NCBI RefSeq assembly: GCF_028369295.1
Contig: NZ_JAQMYP010000008.1
Span: 144,355-208,354, forward strand
Source: Streptomyces sp. HD
GTDB taxonomy: Bacteria > Actinomycetota > Actinomycetes > Streptomycetales > Streptomycetaceae
Direction: 5' to 3'
Length of the DNA: 64,000 bases
How positions within the stretch are numbered: position 1 is the stretch's first letter; each line of letters opens with the position of its first letter. A model generated the notes under the pieces. The model was not told the origin of the DNA. It searched no databases and worked only from the letters and a program-made list of their open reading frames with translations. Made by a program: the position numbers and the translations under genes. Below, one piece after another: positions 17,926 through 26,731 of the stretch.

Positions 17926-18507
17926 TCAGTGCTCGGCCGCCACGATGCGCTCGACCGCCGCCGTCACCAGTTGTTCGCGCTCCGCCTCCGTGAAGACGTC
18001 CGGCAGGGTGAGCTGCTCGACGATCAGCCAGTTCAGGGTGAGGATGAGCAGCTTGACGGCCATGGCGTCGCCGGGGAGGCCGGAGGCCTCGTGGTAGGCG
18101 ACGTTGGCGTCGACATCGGCCCGGACCCGCTCGGTGAGGACCTTGCGCAGTTCGGGGCGGCGGGTGGCCTCCAGGCGCAGTTCGAGCAGCGCGAGGTACC
18201 CGGTGCGGAAGGCGGCCACCCGGCCGACGAGCTCCCGCATCAGCTGCGCGTACGTCTCCCGGTCGCGGCCGGCCGTCCGCTGACGGGCGATGGTGGCCTC
18301 GTCGGGCTGGAGCCGCTCGTAGACCCGGGCGCCGGCCTGGGTGAACAGGTCGTCCCGGTTGGCGAAGTAGTTGGATGCGGTACCGGCGGGCACGGCGGCC
18401 TCGGCGTCCACCGCCCGGAACGTCAGGCCCCGTGCACCTTCCCTGGCCAGCACCTCGATCGCCGCGTCGACGAGGGCGGCACGCCGCTGGTCGTTCCGTC
18501 GCACCAT
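17926..18507 (-). CDS. TetR-family repressor
   Basis: The protein is about 193 residues. The HTH (about 5-55) has LVDAAIEVLAREGARGLTFR and VPAGTASNYFANRDDLF. The C-terminal ligand domain is of the generic TetR_C type. ATG 18507 is favoured because GGAG lies eight bases upstream; GTG codons at 18513 and 18516 are alternatives. A DHFR-fold gene starts divergently 71 bp away, and the gap carries GTAGTACTAC palindromes. It most likely represses that gene and itself. Confidence 0.88.
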   Translation of the reverse strand: MVRRNDQRRAALVDAAIEVLAREGARGLTFRAVDAEAAVPAGTASNYFANRDDLFTQAGARVYERLQPDEATIARQRTAGRDRETYAQLMRELVGRVAAFRTGYLALLELRLEATRRPELRKVLTERVRADVDANVAYHEASGLPGDAMAVKLLILTLNWLIVEQLTLPDVFTEAEREQLVTAAVERIVAAEH

Positions 18508-18523
18508 TGACACCACTCCAGTT

Positions 18524-18561
18524 GTAGTACTACTTTCAAACCACTACAGAGAGAGTACTAC
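18524..18561. promoter_or_regulatory. TetR operator pair (GTAGTACTAC)
   Basis: GTAGTACTAC (18524-18533) is a perfect 10-bp palindrome. A second copy lacking one base, GAGTACTAC, lies at 18553-18561. Both are in the short divergent gap between tetR and the DHFR-fold gene. Confidence 0.65.
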
Positions 18562-18578
18562 GAACGGGGTTACCAGAG

Positions 18579-19172
18579 ATGCGAAAGCTCACTTACTACG
18601 TCGCCGTCTCGCTCGACGGCCGCATCGCCGGCCCCGGCGGCGAGTACGACTTCTTCCCCGCCGGCGACGAACAGCAGAGCGCCGCCTACAGCGCCTGGGC
18701 CAACACGCTGTACCCGGAGACCGTCCCGACCGCCTACCGGGCCGCCGTCGGCCTCACCGACGTACCCAACCGGCACTTCGACACCGTCATGATGGGCCTC
18801 GGCACCTACCGTCCCGCCTTCGACAACGGCATCACCAGCCCGTACGCACACCTGCGCCAGTACGTGGTCTCCAGCACCCTCAAGCCCGACGTCGACCCGG
18901 CCGTCACCGTCGTCCCCGGCAACCCGCTCGCCGTCGTCCGCGAGCTCAAGCGGGAGGAGGGCACCGGCCTGGGCATCTGGCTCTGCGGCGGCGGCAAGCT
19001 CGCCGGCGCCCTCCTGCCCGAGATCGACGAACTGGTGATCAAGCACTATCCGGTGGTCGCCGGCGCCGGGATCCCGGCCTTCGACGGCGCCTTCGACCCC
19101 ACCGCCTTCGAGGTCGCCGAGCGCACCGCCTTCCCCAACGGCGTCACCCTCACCCGCCTCACCCGCAGCTAG
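18579..19172 (+). CDS. Dihydrofolate reductase/RibD C-terminal fold oxidoreductase
   Basis: The protein has 197 residues. The N-terminus RKLTYYVAVSLDGRIAGPGGEYDFF is the signature of the RibD_C/DHFR-like family. GLGIWLCGGGKLAGALLPEIDEL is the NADPH-binding Gly-rich segment near residues 131-153. These proteins are NADPH-dependent reductases of pyrimidine- or pterin-like substrates, but most are uncharacterised. Regulation by the divergent TetR protein is expected from the operators in between. Confidence 0.88.
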   Translation: MRKLTYYVAVSLDGRIAGPGGEYDFFPAGDEQQSAAYSAWANTLYPETVPTAYRAAVGLTDVPNRHFDTVMMGLGTYRPAFDNGITSPYAHLRQYVVSSTLKPDVDPAVTVVPGNPLAVVRELKREEGTGLGIWLCGGGKLAGALLPEIDELVIKHYPVVAGAGIPAFDGAFDPTAFEVAERTAFPNGVTLTRLTRS

Positions 19173-19341
19173 GCACACCTGGGATCACACGCACGGCCCG
19201 CTCACCTGGTGCCGGCCGTCCGCGGAACCGCGACCGCCGGCGCCCGCGCCACGCCACCACCTCCACGACCGACACTCGCTCCCGCTCCCGCTCCCGCACA
19301 CATACTCGGCGGGATACGAGAGGCCGGCGGGGGGAAGCGGG

Positions 19342-20763
19342 TCAGGCAGAGCCCCCGACCGTGAACCCGATCACCGTCCCGCCCCCGTCCCGCCGGAAGG
19401 CGAACGGCGCACCCCCGTGCGACAACGCCACCTCCCGCACGATCGACAGCCCCAGCCCCGACCCGGGCAGCGAGCGCGCGTCGGCGGCCCGGTAGAAGCG
19501 GTCGAAGACGCGGATCAGGTCGTCCTCGGCGATGCCCGGCCCACGGTCGAGTACCTCCACCCGGACCGTGCCGGGCCGCGCCGGGCCCGCGACGCTGATC
19601 TCGATCGGCGCGGTGCCGTCGCGGTCGAACTTGGCCGCGTTCTCCACGAGGTTGGTCACCGCGCGCTGGAGCATCCCCGGCCGGCCCTCCGCCGTCGTTT
19701 CGCCGCTCGCGCGGACCTGGATCCGCCGTCCGGTGCGCCGTCGGGCGAGGCCCGCCACCTCCTCGGCGATGTCGGCGACGTCCACCTTCTGGACCGGCTC
19801 GGTGTCGGACTGCCCGGCCGCCAGGTCGACCAGCTCGTTGACGAGATCGGTGAGCTCGCGTGCCTCCTGGCCCAGGTCGGCCACGAGTTCGTCGCGGGTG
19901 ACGGGCGGGAGTTCGTCCATGCGGCGCAGCAGGGAGATGTTCGTGCGCAGGGACGTCAGAGGCGTACGCAGTTCATGGCCGGCGTCCTGCACCAGCCGCC
20001 GCTGGTCCTCCTCCGACTGCGCCAGCCGCCCCAGCATGCGGTCGAAGGCGCGGCCCAGGCGGCCGACCTCGTCGTAGCCGGTGACCGGCACCTGGATGCC
20101 GAGCCGGCGGGTGCGGGCGACGTCCTCGGCGGCGGCGGTGAGGACGACCAGACGGCGGGTGATGCGCCGGGCCAGCCACCAGCCGAAGAGTCCCGCGAGC
20201 GTCACCACCGCGGCCATCAGCAACAGGGTCCGCTGCTGGAGCGCCCGCAGCAGGTCCTCCGTGTCGCTGAACTCCTGGGCCACCTGCACGGCGCCCCGCC
20301 CGCCGCCGAGCGCGACGGTCGCGACGCGGTAGACGTCGCTGTCGACACCGACGTCCTTGTGCTGGACCATCCGCCCGGCCGTCGCGTCGGCCGCGATCCG
20401 CCGGTCCTCGGACGTGACCGGCAGCCCCGGGCTGCCCGGGTCGACGACCGCACCGTCCGGGCCCAGCACCTGGACGTCGGTACGGGCGGGCCGTACGAGA
20501 TCGTGGCCGGGCGCGGAGGAGGAGAAGTCCTCCGGGTTCATCGACCGCTGCCGCACCTCGCCTCGCAGATCCTGCACGACCTCGTCGAACACGGACTCCT
20601 GGTCCACCCGCACCAGCCGGGCGGCGGCGGTGTACGACAGCAGGCCCACCAGGACGGTGACCGCGGCGGTCACGGCCGCGAAGGACACGGCGAAGGTGGT
20701 GCCGAGGCCGCTGCGGCGGCGTCCGGTCAGCAGGCGGCCGAGCCTGCGGCGGGCCGGGCGCAC
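19342..20763 (-). CDS. Sensor histidine kinase (MprB/CseC-like)
   Basis: The protein has 473 residues. It has a first membrane segment (about 22-48), an extracytoplasmic sensor of about 130 residues, and a second segment (about 178-197). These are followed by HAMP (198-250), a HisKA dimerisation helix with phospho-acceptor His263 in DAGHELRTPLTSLRTN, and an HATPase domain (N box NLVENAAKFDRDG, G boxes DRGPGIAEDD and GSGLGLSIV). The start GTG directly follows the TGA of the response-regulator gene, so the pair is translationally coupled. The signal is unknown; related systems sense envelope stress. Confidence 0.93.
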   Translation of the reverse strand: MRPARRRLGRLLTGRRRSGLGTTFAVSFAAVTAAVTVLVGLLSYTAAARLVRVDQESVFDEVVQDLRGEVRQRSMNPEDFSSSAPGHDLVRPARTDVQVLGPDGAVVDPGSPGLPVTSEDRRIAADATAGRMVQHKDVGVDSDVYRVATVALGGGRGAVQVAQEFSDTEDLLRALQQRTLLLMAAVVTLAGLFGWWLARRITRRLVVLTAAAEDVARTRRLGIQVPVTGYDEVGRLGRAFDRMLGRLAQSEEDQRRLVQDAGHELRTPLTSLRTNISLLRRMDELPPVTRDELVADLGQEARELTDLVNELVDLAAGQSDTEPVQKVDVADIAEEVAGLARRRTGRRIQVRASGETTAEGRPGMLQRAVTNLVENAAKFDRDGTAPIEISVAGPARPGTVRVEVLDRGPGIAEDDLIRVFDRFYRAADARSLPGSGLGLSIVREVALSHGGAPFAFRRDGGGTVIGFTVGGSA

Positions 20764-21504
20764 TCAGTCCTCCCGCAGCACGTAACCCACCCCGCGCACC
20801 GTGTGGATCAGCTGCGGCGCGTCGGGCTGGTCGAGCTTGCGGCGCAGGTAGCCGACGTAGACGGCGAGATTCTTGGAGCCGGGGCCGAAGTCGTAGCCCC
20901 AGATGCGGTCGTAGATGGTGGAGTGGTCGAGGACGATGCCGGCGTTGCGCACCAGCAGTTCCAGCAGCTCGAACTCGGTCCTGGTCAGCTCCAGCTCCCG
21001 CACTCCCCGCCAGGCCCGCCGCGCCTGCGGGTCCATCCGCAGCCCGGCCGCCTCGATCAGCCGGGCGGACGGCCCGGGGGCATCGGGGGCGGCCTGCCTC
21101 GGTGCGTCGGCGGGGGCAGGGGCGGCGGCGCCCGCCTCGCTGGTGCGGCGCAGCAGGGCGCGCAACCGGGCGAAGACCTCCTCGACGTCGAAGGGCTTCA
21201 CCACGTAGTCGTCGGCGCCCGCGTCCAGGCCGGCGATCCGGTCCTGGGTCTCCACGAGCGCCGTCAGCATCAGGATCGGCGTACGGTCGCCCTCGGCGCG
21301 CAGCACCCGGCAGACCTGGAGCCCGTCGATACCGGGCATCATCACGTCCAGCACGAGCACGTCAGGCGGCGTGCGATGGGCCTGGGCCAGCGCCTCGACA
21401 CCGTCGGCGACCGCGGTGACCTGGTAGCCCTCCAGGGTCAGCGCGCGCTCCAGCGCGTTGCGGATGGCGCGGTCGTCTTCGGCGAGGAGAACAGTCTGGG
21501 ACAC
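20764..21504 (-). CDS. OmpR-family response regulator
   Basis: The protein has 246 residues. The receiver domain (1-~115) has the acidic pair at 10-11, the phospho-acceptor Asp53 in VLDVMMPG, and the conserved Lys in VVKPFD. An Ala/Pro linker of about 30 residues follows. A winged-helix Trans_reg_C domain (about 150-246) includes RTEFELLELLVRN and ends in HTVRGVGYVLRED. GTG 21504 is chosen because the receiver fold starts three residues later. It is the first gene of a two-gene operon with the kinase. Confidence 0.93.
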   Translation of the reverse strand: MSQTVLLAEDDRAIRNALERALTLEGYQVTAVADGVEALAQAHRTPPDVLVLDVMMPGIDGLQVCRVLRAEGDRTPILMLTALVETQDRIAGLDAGADDYVVKPFDVEEVFARLRALLRRTSEAGAAAPAPADAPRQAAPDAPGPSARLIEAAGLRMDPQARRAWRGVRELELTRTEFELLELLVRNAGIVLDHSTIYDRIWGYDFGPGSKNLAVYVGYLRRKLDQPDAPQLIHTVRGVGYVLRED

Positions 21505-21625
21505 GAGGTCAGTGTGCCAAGGCCTCCGGCGGTTGAGCCGTGATGAGGCACATACGATCACCCTTCTTACTGGGCTCTCACCGTCACGGGACCGCCGGAA
21601 ACGAGCCTCGTACGGAGGTCACCTG

Positions 21626-22693
21626 CTACGCGGCCCTGAGGGAGGCGTGGGTGGGGGCGTCGGGGACACCGGCCGGACGGCCGTTCGCGAACTCCTTGCG
21701 CAGCACCGGCACGACCTCCTCGCCGAGCATGTCGATCTGCTCCAGGACGGTCTTCAGCGGCAGCCCGGCGTGGTCCATCAGGAACAGCTGGCGCTGGTAG
21801 TCACCGGCGTACTCGCGGAAGCTCAGCGTCTTCTCGATGACCTGCTGCGGGGAGCCGACCGTCAGCGGCGTCTGCTCCATGAAGTCCTCCAGCGACGGGC
21901 CGTGCCCGTACACCGGCGCGACGTCGAAGTACGGGCGGAACTCGCGGATCGCGTCCTGCGAGTTGCGCCGCATGAAGACCTGCCCGCCCAGACCGACGAT
22001 CGCCTGCTCCGGCGTGCCGTGCCCGTAGTGGGCGTACCGCTTCCGGTACAGCTCGACCATCCGCCTGGTGTGCTCGGCCGGCCAGAAGATGTTGTTGTGG
22101 AAGAAGCCGTCGCCGTAGTAGGCCGCCTGCTCGGCGATCTCCGGCGAGCGGATGGAGCCGTGCCAGACGAACGGCGGTACGCCGTCCAGCGGGCGGGGGG
22201 TGGAGGTGAAGCCCTCCAGCGGCGTACGGAACTTCCCCTCCCAGTTCACGACGTCCTCGCGCCACAGGCGGTGGAGCAGGGCGTAGTTCTCGACGGCGAG
22301 GTTGATGCCCTGGCGGATGTCCTGGCCGAACCAGGGGTAGACCGGGCCGGTGTTGCCGCGCCCCATCATCAGGTCGACCCTTCCGTCGGCCAGATGCTGG
22401 AGCATCGCGAAGTCCTCGGCGATCTTCACCGGGTCGTTGGTGGTGATGAGGGTGGTGGCGGTGGACAGCACCAGCCGCTCGGTCCGCGCCGCGATGTAGC
22501 CGAGCATCGTCGTCGGCGACGACGGCACGAAGGGTGGGTTGTGGTGCTCCCCGGTCGCGAAGACGTCGAGCCCGACCTCCTCGGCCTTCAGCGCGATGGC
22601 GACCATGGCCTTGATGCGGTCGCGCTCGGTCGGCGCACGGCCCGTGGTGGGGTCCGGCGTGACGTCGCCGACGCTGAAGATCCCGAACTGCAT
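21626..22693 (-). CDS. LLM-class flavin-dependent oxidoreductase
   Basis: This is a 355-residue bacterial luciferase-like monooxygenase domain. Typical positions are visible: FATGEHHNPPF near 45-55 (the family E-H-H), STATTLITTNDPVKIAEDFA, and DGRVDLMMGRGN. It ends with a Ala/Pro-rich tail. These enzymes use reduced FMN or F420 from a partner reductase to oxidise or reduce small substrates. It starts at ATG 22693, with GGAGG upstream. It is not obviously linked to its neighbours. Confidence 0.9.
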   Translation of the reverse strand: MQFGIFSVGDVTPDPTTGRAPTERDRIKAMVAIALKAEEVGLDVFATGEHHNPPFVPSSPTTMLGYIAARTERLVLSTATTLITTNDPVKIAEDFAMLQHLADGRVDLMMGRGNTGPVYPWFGQDIRQGINLAVENYALLHRLWREDVVNWEGKFRTPLEGFTSTPRPLDGVPPFVWHGSIRSPEIAEQAAYYGDGFFHNNIFWPAEHTRRMVELYRKRYAHYGHGTPEQAIVGLGGQVFMRRNSQDAIREFRPYFDVAPVYGHGPSLEDFMEQTPLTVGSPQQVIEKTLSFREYAGDYQRQLFLMDHAGLPLKTVLEQIDMLGEEVVPVLRKEFANGRPAGVPDAPTHASLRAA

Positions 22694-22800
22694 GGTCGCT
22701 CATCCTCCAGGTGGTTGACCATTCAACGATACCTGGGGAGGGAACGGGGGGTGAGCGGGGGCTATTCCCGGGCGGGCGGGAGTGTGGCCGGCCGGGCGGG

Positions 22801-22960
22801 TGGCGCATCGGCTCGGCCGGAATGACACCGGCCCACCGGGTGGCGCATCGGCTCGGCCGGAGTGACACCGGCCCACCGCGAGGCGCACCGACTCGGCCGG
22901 ACTAACACCGGCCCACCGCGAGGCGCACCGACTCGGCCGGACTAACACCGGCCCACCGGA
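22801..22960. repeat. Four tandem 40-bp repeats
   Basis: Units at 22801-22840, 22841-22880, 22881-22920 and 22921-22960 share GGCGCAYCGRCTCGGCCGG and CACCGGCCCACCG. Units 1-2 and 3-4 form two closer pairs. Degenerate copies continue to about 23050. The 500-bp gap between the LLM oxidoreductase and the DinB-type gene contains only this and the array at 23110. No gene was seen in it. Confidence 0.9.
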
Positions 22961-23109
22961 CGTGACGCCGGTCCATCCGGACCTCCCGGTCCGCTGGAAA
23001 TGACGCCGCCGGCCGGGATCGCTGCCGCCCCGCCGGAAGTGACGTCGGCCCGCCTGGGCCCTTGCCGACCAGCCGGAAGCGGGGTCGCTCGTCCGGTCCC
23101 GTCGCCGCC

Positions 23110-23195
23110 CCACCGGGCCACCCGGCCACCCGGCCACCCGGCCACCGACCCACCGGGCTACCGGGCCACCGGGCCACCGGGCTACCGGGCTACCG
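23110..23195. repeat. Array of 9-bp CCACCGGGC-type repeats
   Basis: About nine degenerate copies of a CCACCGGGC/CTACCGGGC unit run up to and across the stop codon (23190-23192) of the next gene. The last units therefore encode or trim its C-terminus. Confidence 0.8.
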
Positions 23196-23780
23196 CCAGT
23201 GCGGATCCCTGCCGGTCAGTGCGAGTAGTCGTTCGAACTGTGACGCGCCCTCCGGCTCCGGCACCGGCTCCCCGAACACGCCCATCTTCCGGGCCGTCGG
23301 CGCCAGCTCGGCCACCGCGCCGGCCAGCTCCGTCACGACCGCCTCGTCGGCGCCCGGGTAGTCCTGTCCCGTAGCCCGCGCGAGGTCCCACACATGCACG
23401 GTCAGATCGAGCAGCGCCATCGAGCCGACCAGCCGCGCCGGCATGTTCATCCCGCCGGTCGTCCCGTCCTCGGCCCCGGGCGCGGACCAGGCCGCCACCA
23501 GCCGCTCCGCCTCGTCCGCGAGCCGCTCACGCCACCCGGGGCTCTCACCGACCCGGTCGGGCGTCTCACCGAAGTCCGACGCCTCCTTCGCGGCCAGCCG
23601 CTGGAACTGCACGATCACCTGGAAGAGGTGATTGACCAGGGCCTTCACGTCGTACTCGGCGCAGGGCGTGGGCGCGTCGAGCGCCGTGTCGGGAATGCCC
23701 CGCACCACCGGAACGGCCCGCTCGCGCGCCATGGCGAGCAGCTCACCGATGCCGTACGTCTTCACGTCGTTCGTGTCCAT
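23190..23780 (-). CDS. TIGR03086-type DinB-like (mycothiol-dependent) metal-binding protein
   Basis: The protein has 196 residues. The N-terminal helical bundle (DTALDAPTPCAEYDVKALVN, then HLF) and the later LDLTVHVWDLARATGQDY stretch are hallmarks of the actinobacterial maleylpyruvate isomerase/DinB-like family. A three-histidine-type metal site is usual in the family. Members use or are linked to mycothiol; the substrate is unknown. It starts at ATG 23780. It diverges from an AraC regulator with a short palindrome in between. Confidence 0.82.
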   Translation of the reverse strand: MDTNDVKTYGIGELLAMARERAVPVVRGIPDTALDAPTPCAEYDVKALVNHLFQVIVQFQRLAAKEASDFGETPDRVGESPGWRERLADEAERLVAAWSAPGAEDGTTGGMNMPARLVGSMALLDLTVHVWDLARATGQDYPGADEAVVTELAGAVAELAPTARKMGVFGEPVPEPEGASQFERLLALTGRDPHWR

Positions 23781-23811
23781 GCCCCGACGGTAGGGACGTC
23801 CACAGCCGCTC

Positions 23812-23822
23812 TTCTTGAAGAA
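23812..23822. promoter_or_regulatory. Short palindrome in divergent AraC/DinB gap
   Basis: TTCTTGAAGAA is a perfect 5+1+5 inverted repeat in the 84-bp gap between the two divergent genes. It could be a regulator site; its length makes this only suggestive. Confidence 0.35.
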
Positions 23823-23864
23823 ACGCGACGCCCCGCCCGGCCGATCCCGACGTACGATCCGCTC

Positions 23865-24689
23865 ATGGAGGCACCCCGCCACGACACCCGCGGGATAGTC
23901 GACCCGCCCGGGCTGCTCAGCCGCGTCCGCTTCCGCCGCCACGAGCCCGCCGAACCGCTGCGCCGCCATGTCGAGTGGTACTGGTTCATCGACTGGGACC
24001 TGCCCGAGCCCTACGCCTCCCACATCGTCCCGCATCCGTCCGTCAACCTCACCTTCCAGTGGGACGGGGTCGACGAGGAAGCAGCGCCGCCCTACGGCGA
24101 GGTCACCGGCGTCGCCCTCGGCCTCTACACCAGGAAGCTGACCGGACGGGGCCGGGTCTGCGGGGCGAAGTTCCGCCCCGGCGGCTTCCGCCCGTACGCC
24201 CCCGAGGCACCGGTATCCCGCTGGACGGGCGCGGCCCTGCCCGCCGAGGAGGTCTTCCCGCAGGCCACCCCCGACACCGCCCGCTCGGTGGTCACCCCCG
24301 ACACCGACGCCGCCCGCGCAGCCGCCCTGGACGCCTTCCTGCTCGCCGTCCCCTGCGCCCCGGACCCCCAGGCCGACCTCGCCATGGCCCTCGTCCAGCG
24401 CATCCGGGCCGACCGCACGGTGCGCCGCGTCAGCGACTTCGCCCACGCGGAGGGCCTGTCCGTACGGTCCCTGCAACGCCTCTTCTCGGCCTACGTCGGC
24501 GTCAGCCCCAAGTGGGTCCTCCTCCGCTACCGCATCCACGAGGCCCTGGAACAGGCCGGCACCCGCACCGACATCGACTGGGCCGCCCTCGCCACCGACC
24601 TCGGCTACGCCGATCAGGCCCACCTGATCCGTGACTTCACACGGACGGTGGGCGTACCACCGACGGCGTATGCACAGGGTGTGCGCTGA
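23865..24689 (+). CDS. AraC-family transcriptional regulator
   Basis: The protein has 274 residues. An N-terminal DUF6597-like region (LRRHVEWYWFIDWDLPEPY) is followed by a C-terminal AraC HTH pair (about 180-270). The first helix pair is VSDFAHAEGLSVRSLQRLFS, and the second ends in LATDLGYADQAHLIRDFTR, the classic AraC signature. It starts at ATG 23865. It faces the DinB-type gene, which it may control. Its last codons lie inside a 97-bp tandem duplication. Confidence 0.9.
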   Translation: MEAPRHDTRGIVDPPGLLSRVRFRRHEPAEPLRRHVEWYWFIDWDLPEPYASHIVPHPSVNLTFQWDGVDEEAAPPYGEVTGVALGLYTRKLTGRGRVCGAKFRPGGFRPYAPEAPVSRWTGAALPAEEVFPQATPDTARSVVTPDTDAARAAALDAFLLAVPCAPDPQADLAMALVQRIRADRTVRRVSDFAHAEGLSVRSLQRLFSAYVGVSPKWVLLRYRIHEALEQAGTRTDIDWAALATDLGYADQAHLIRDFTRTVGVPPTAYAQGVR

Positions 24690-24845
24690 GGCACCGGGAC
24701 ACCCTGCCCAGCGCGGGCAAGGCGCCCCACCCACCGGTCACGCCCCCTGCGTACCACCGACGGCGTATGCACAGGGTGTGCGCTGAGGCACCGGGACACC
24801 CTGCCCAGCGCGGGCAAGGCGCCCCACCCACCAGTCACGCCCCCA
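24652..24845. repeat. 97-bp tandem duplication over the end of the AraC gene
   Basis: Bases 24652-24748 and 24749-24845 are nearly identical (two or three differences seen). The unit starts inside the last 13 codons of the AraC-type gene and includes its TGA stop. It also includes a hairpin (CAGGGTGT pairing with ACACCCTG). The second copy is a silent, untranslated image of the gene's end. Confidence 0.93.
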
Positions 24846-24861
24846 CCTCCGGCCCCACCCC

Positions 24862-25752
24862 TCAAGGCACCAGCACCAGCCGCCCCCGCACCCCGCCCTC
24901 CGCGAGCCGCGCATGGGCCTTGGCGGCGTCGTCGAGCGCGAAGGTCTCGGCCACCCGCGTCGTCAGCACGCCTTCGTCCACCAACCGCACCAGCTCAGCC
25001 AGCCGCCGCCCATCGGCGCTCACCTCGACCGCCCCGGTCCGCACCCCCCGCACAGAGCCGGGCTGTGCCTGCGGAATGACGCCGATGTACGCGCCGCCGT
25101 CCCGCACCCATGCGAGCGCCGGCTCGTCGAGCACCGCCGCGTCAAGCACCGCGTCGAAGCTCCCCGCCCCGACGGCACCGTTCACGGCCGGCGTCGCCCC
25201 CAGCGACCGTACGAGCTCCTCGTCCGCCTCCCGGGCCAGCCCGGTCACCGGTATCCCCCGGTGCGCGGCCAGCTGGACGGCGTACCCGCCGACGGCCCCG
25301 GCCGCGCCCGTCACCAGCAGCGACTGGCCGGGCGTCAACTCCAGCCGGTCCAGGGCCTGTTCCGCGGTGAGCGCGTTCAGCGGCAGCGTCGCCGCGTGCA
25401 CGGTGTCGACGGTCGCCGGCGCCTTGGCCGCGGCGTCCGTGTCCACGACGACGTACTCGGCGTGTGTGCCCAGCGGCTTGACCATGCCGTAGTCGAGCGC
25501 GACCACCTCGTCCCCGACGCTCCAGGCGCTGCCCACCCCCACGGCGTCCACGACCCCGGCCACGTCCCATCCGAGCCCGATCGGCTTCCCCGCACCCCCG
25601 AAGACCCCGGCTCGCACCCCCGCATCCACCGGATTCAACGTCGCCGCCGCGACCTTGATCCGCACCTGCCTCGCACCGGGCTCCGGCACCTCGGCCTCCA
25701 CGACCTCGACCACCTCGGGCCCACCGAACACGTTCACGACAGCAGCACGCAC
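24862..25752 (-). CDS. NADP-dependent quinone oxidoreductase-like protein (MDR superfamily)
   Basis: The protein has 296 residues. The GroES-like N-terminal half has ATLNPVDAGVRAG and GWDVAGVVDAVG. The Rossmann half has LLVTGAAGAVGGYAVQLAA near 144-162. The Cys/His catalytic-zinc ligands of alcohol dehydrogenases are missing, as in zeta-crystallin-type quinone reductases. It starts at GTG 25752, with GGGAGAG upstream. It faces an HxlR regulator 139 bp away, a common arrangement for redox-responsive reductases. Confidence 0.9.
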   Translation of the reverse strand: MRAAVVNVFGGPEVVEVVEAEVPEPGARQVRIKVAAATLNPVDAGVRAGVFGGAGKPIGLGWDVAGVVDAVGVGSAWSVGDEVVALDYGMVKPLGTHAEYVVVDTDAAAKAPATVDTVHAATLPLNALTAEQALDRLELTPGQSLLVTGAAGAVGGYAVQLAAHRGIPVTGLAREADEELVRSLGATPAVNGAVGAGSFDAVLDAAVLDEPALAWVRDGGAYIGVIPQAQPGSVRGVRTGAVEVSADGRRLAELVRLVDEGVLTTRVAETFALDDAAKAHARLAEGGVRGRLVLVP

Positions 25753-25834
25753 AGCAACTCTCCCTTGCTTCCCAGGCGTTCCTTGCAGCGCCTGTGTTCC
25801 TTGCTTCTCTCTGCTGCCGCAACCCTAGGAAGAG

Positions 25835-25851
25835 TTACTATCTATCAGTAA
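25835..25851. promoter_or_regulatory. Inverted repeat, candidate HxlR operator
   Basis: TTACT-ATCTATC-AGTAA lies between the oxidoreductase and hxlR-type genes, in an AT-rich patch. A further GTAGTTAC follows at once. It is a likely operator for the HxlR protein and a promoter zone for both genes. Confidence 0.5.
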
Positions 25852-25891
25852 GTAGTTACCTCAGAGTGCGTACCTACCCCAGAGGTGAGCC

Positions 25892-26299
25892 ATGGCGACC
25901 ATGACGGCGGCCCAGCGGCGCGAGCAGGCCCGCGTCGAGTACGACGCGTTCCTCCGCAGCTGCCCCACCAACCAGCTCCTGGACCGCATCAGCGACAAGT
26001 GGGTCAGCCTCGTCGTCTCCGCCCTCGCCGCCGGCCCGATGCGCTACAGCGACCTCGGCCGCAAGATCGCGGGCGTCAGCCCCAAGATGCTGACCCAGAC
26101 CCTGCGTTCACTGGAACGCGACGGTCTCCTCACCCGCACCGTCACCCCGTCCGTCCCGGTCCGCGTCGACTACGAGCTCACCGTCCTGGGCCACAGCCTG
26201 GCCCAGCTGCTCACCGCGGTGAAGGACTGGGCGGAGAACCACTTCGACGAGGTCCGGGAGTCCCGCGACCGCTATGACACCGAGAGCCTCGACGACTAG
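25892..26299 (+). CDS. HxlR-family winged-helix regulator
   Basis: The protein has 135 residues in one winged-helix domain. [40 protein letters not shown] and [15 protein letters not shown] are the standard HxlR segments. Cys30 (SCPTNQL) lies just before the DNA-binding core, where HxlR/QorR-type redox sensors carry their reactive cysteine. This suggests thiol-based control of the divergent quinone oxidoreductase. ATG 25892 has GAGGTGA upstream. Confidence 0.92.
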   Translation: MATMTAAQRREQARVEYDAFLRSCPTNQLLDRISDKWVSLVVSALAAGPMRYSDLGRKIAGVSPKMLTQTLRSLERDGLLTRTVTPSVPVRVDYELTVLGHSLAQLLTAVKDWAENHFDEVRESRDRYDTESLDD

Positions 26300-26355
26300 A
26301 GGGCTTGCGAGAAGGCCGGCGAGCGGGTTCTCGGCGGCATGCGAAGCTGGCGGCC

Positions 26356-26691
26356 ATGCTGATCCTCCGCTCCGCCGCCCTGTTCGTCGTCGCCGCGCTC
26401 TTCGAGATCGGCGGCGCCTGGCTGGTCTGGCAGGGCGTGCGCGAGCACCGCGGCCGGCTGTGGATCGGCGCGGGCGTCATGGCCCTCGGCGCCTACGGCT
26501 TCGTCGCCACGCTCCAGCCCGACGCCGAGTTCGGCCGCATCCTCGCCGCGTACGGCGGTGTCTTCGTCGCCGGTTCACTGGCCTGGGGCATGGTCGCGGA
26601 CGGCTACCGCCCGGACCGCTGGGACGTGACGGGCGCGCTGATCTGCCTCGCGGGCATGGCGGTGATCATGTACGCACCACGCGGAAACTGA
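26356..26691 (+). CDS. ynfA: YnfA-family small membrane protein
   Basis: The protein has 111 residues with four hydrophobic helices, close to the usual 108. [36 protein letters not shown] and [19 protein letters not shown] are diagnostic of YnfA/UPF0060, an SMR-like family linked to small-drug efflux. ATG 26356 is chosen because the first membrane helix starts there. It follows the HxlR gene by 56 bp on the same strand. Confidence 0.92.
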   Translation: MLILRSAALFVVAALFEIGGAWLVWQGVREHRGRLWIGAGVMALGAYGFVATLQPDAEFGRILAAYGGVFVAGSLAWGMVADGYRPDRWDVTGALICLAGMAVIMYAPRGN

Positions 26692-26731
26692 CGAAACCCA
26701 CGGAGCCGACGGCACCGACGACACCCACGGC

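Noticed and set aside
22801..22960. Possible CRISPR array
   Set aside because: Repeats are directly tandem with no unique spacers and there are no cas genes; the same holds for 42428-42595.
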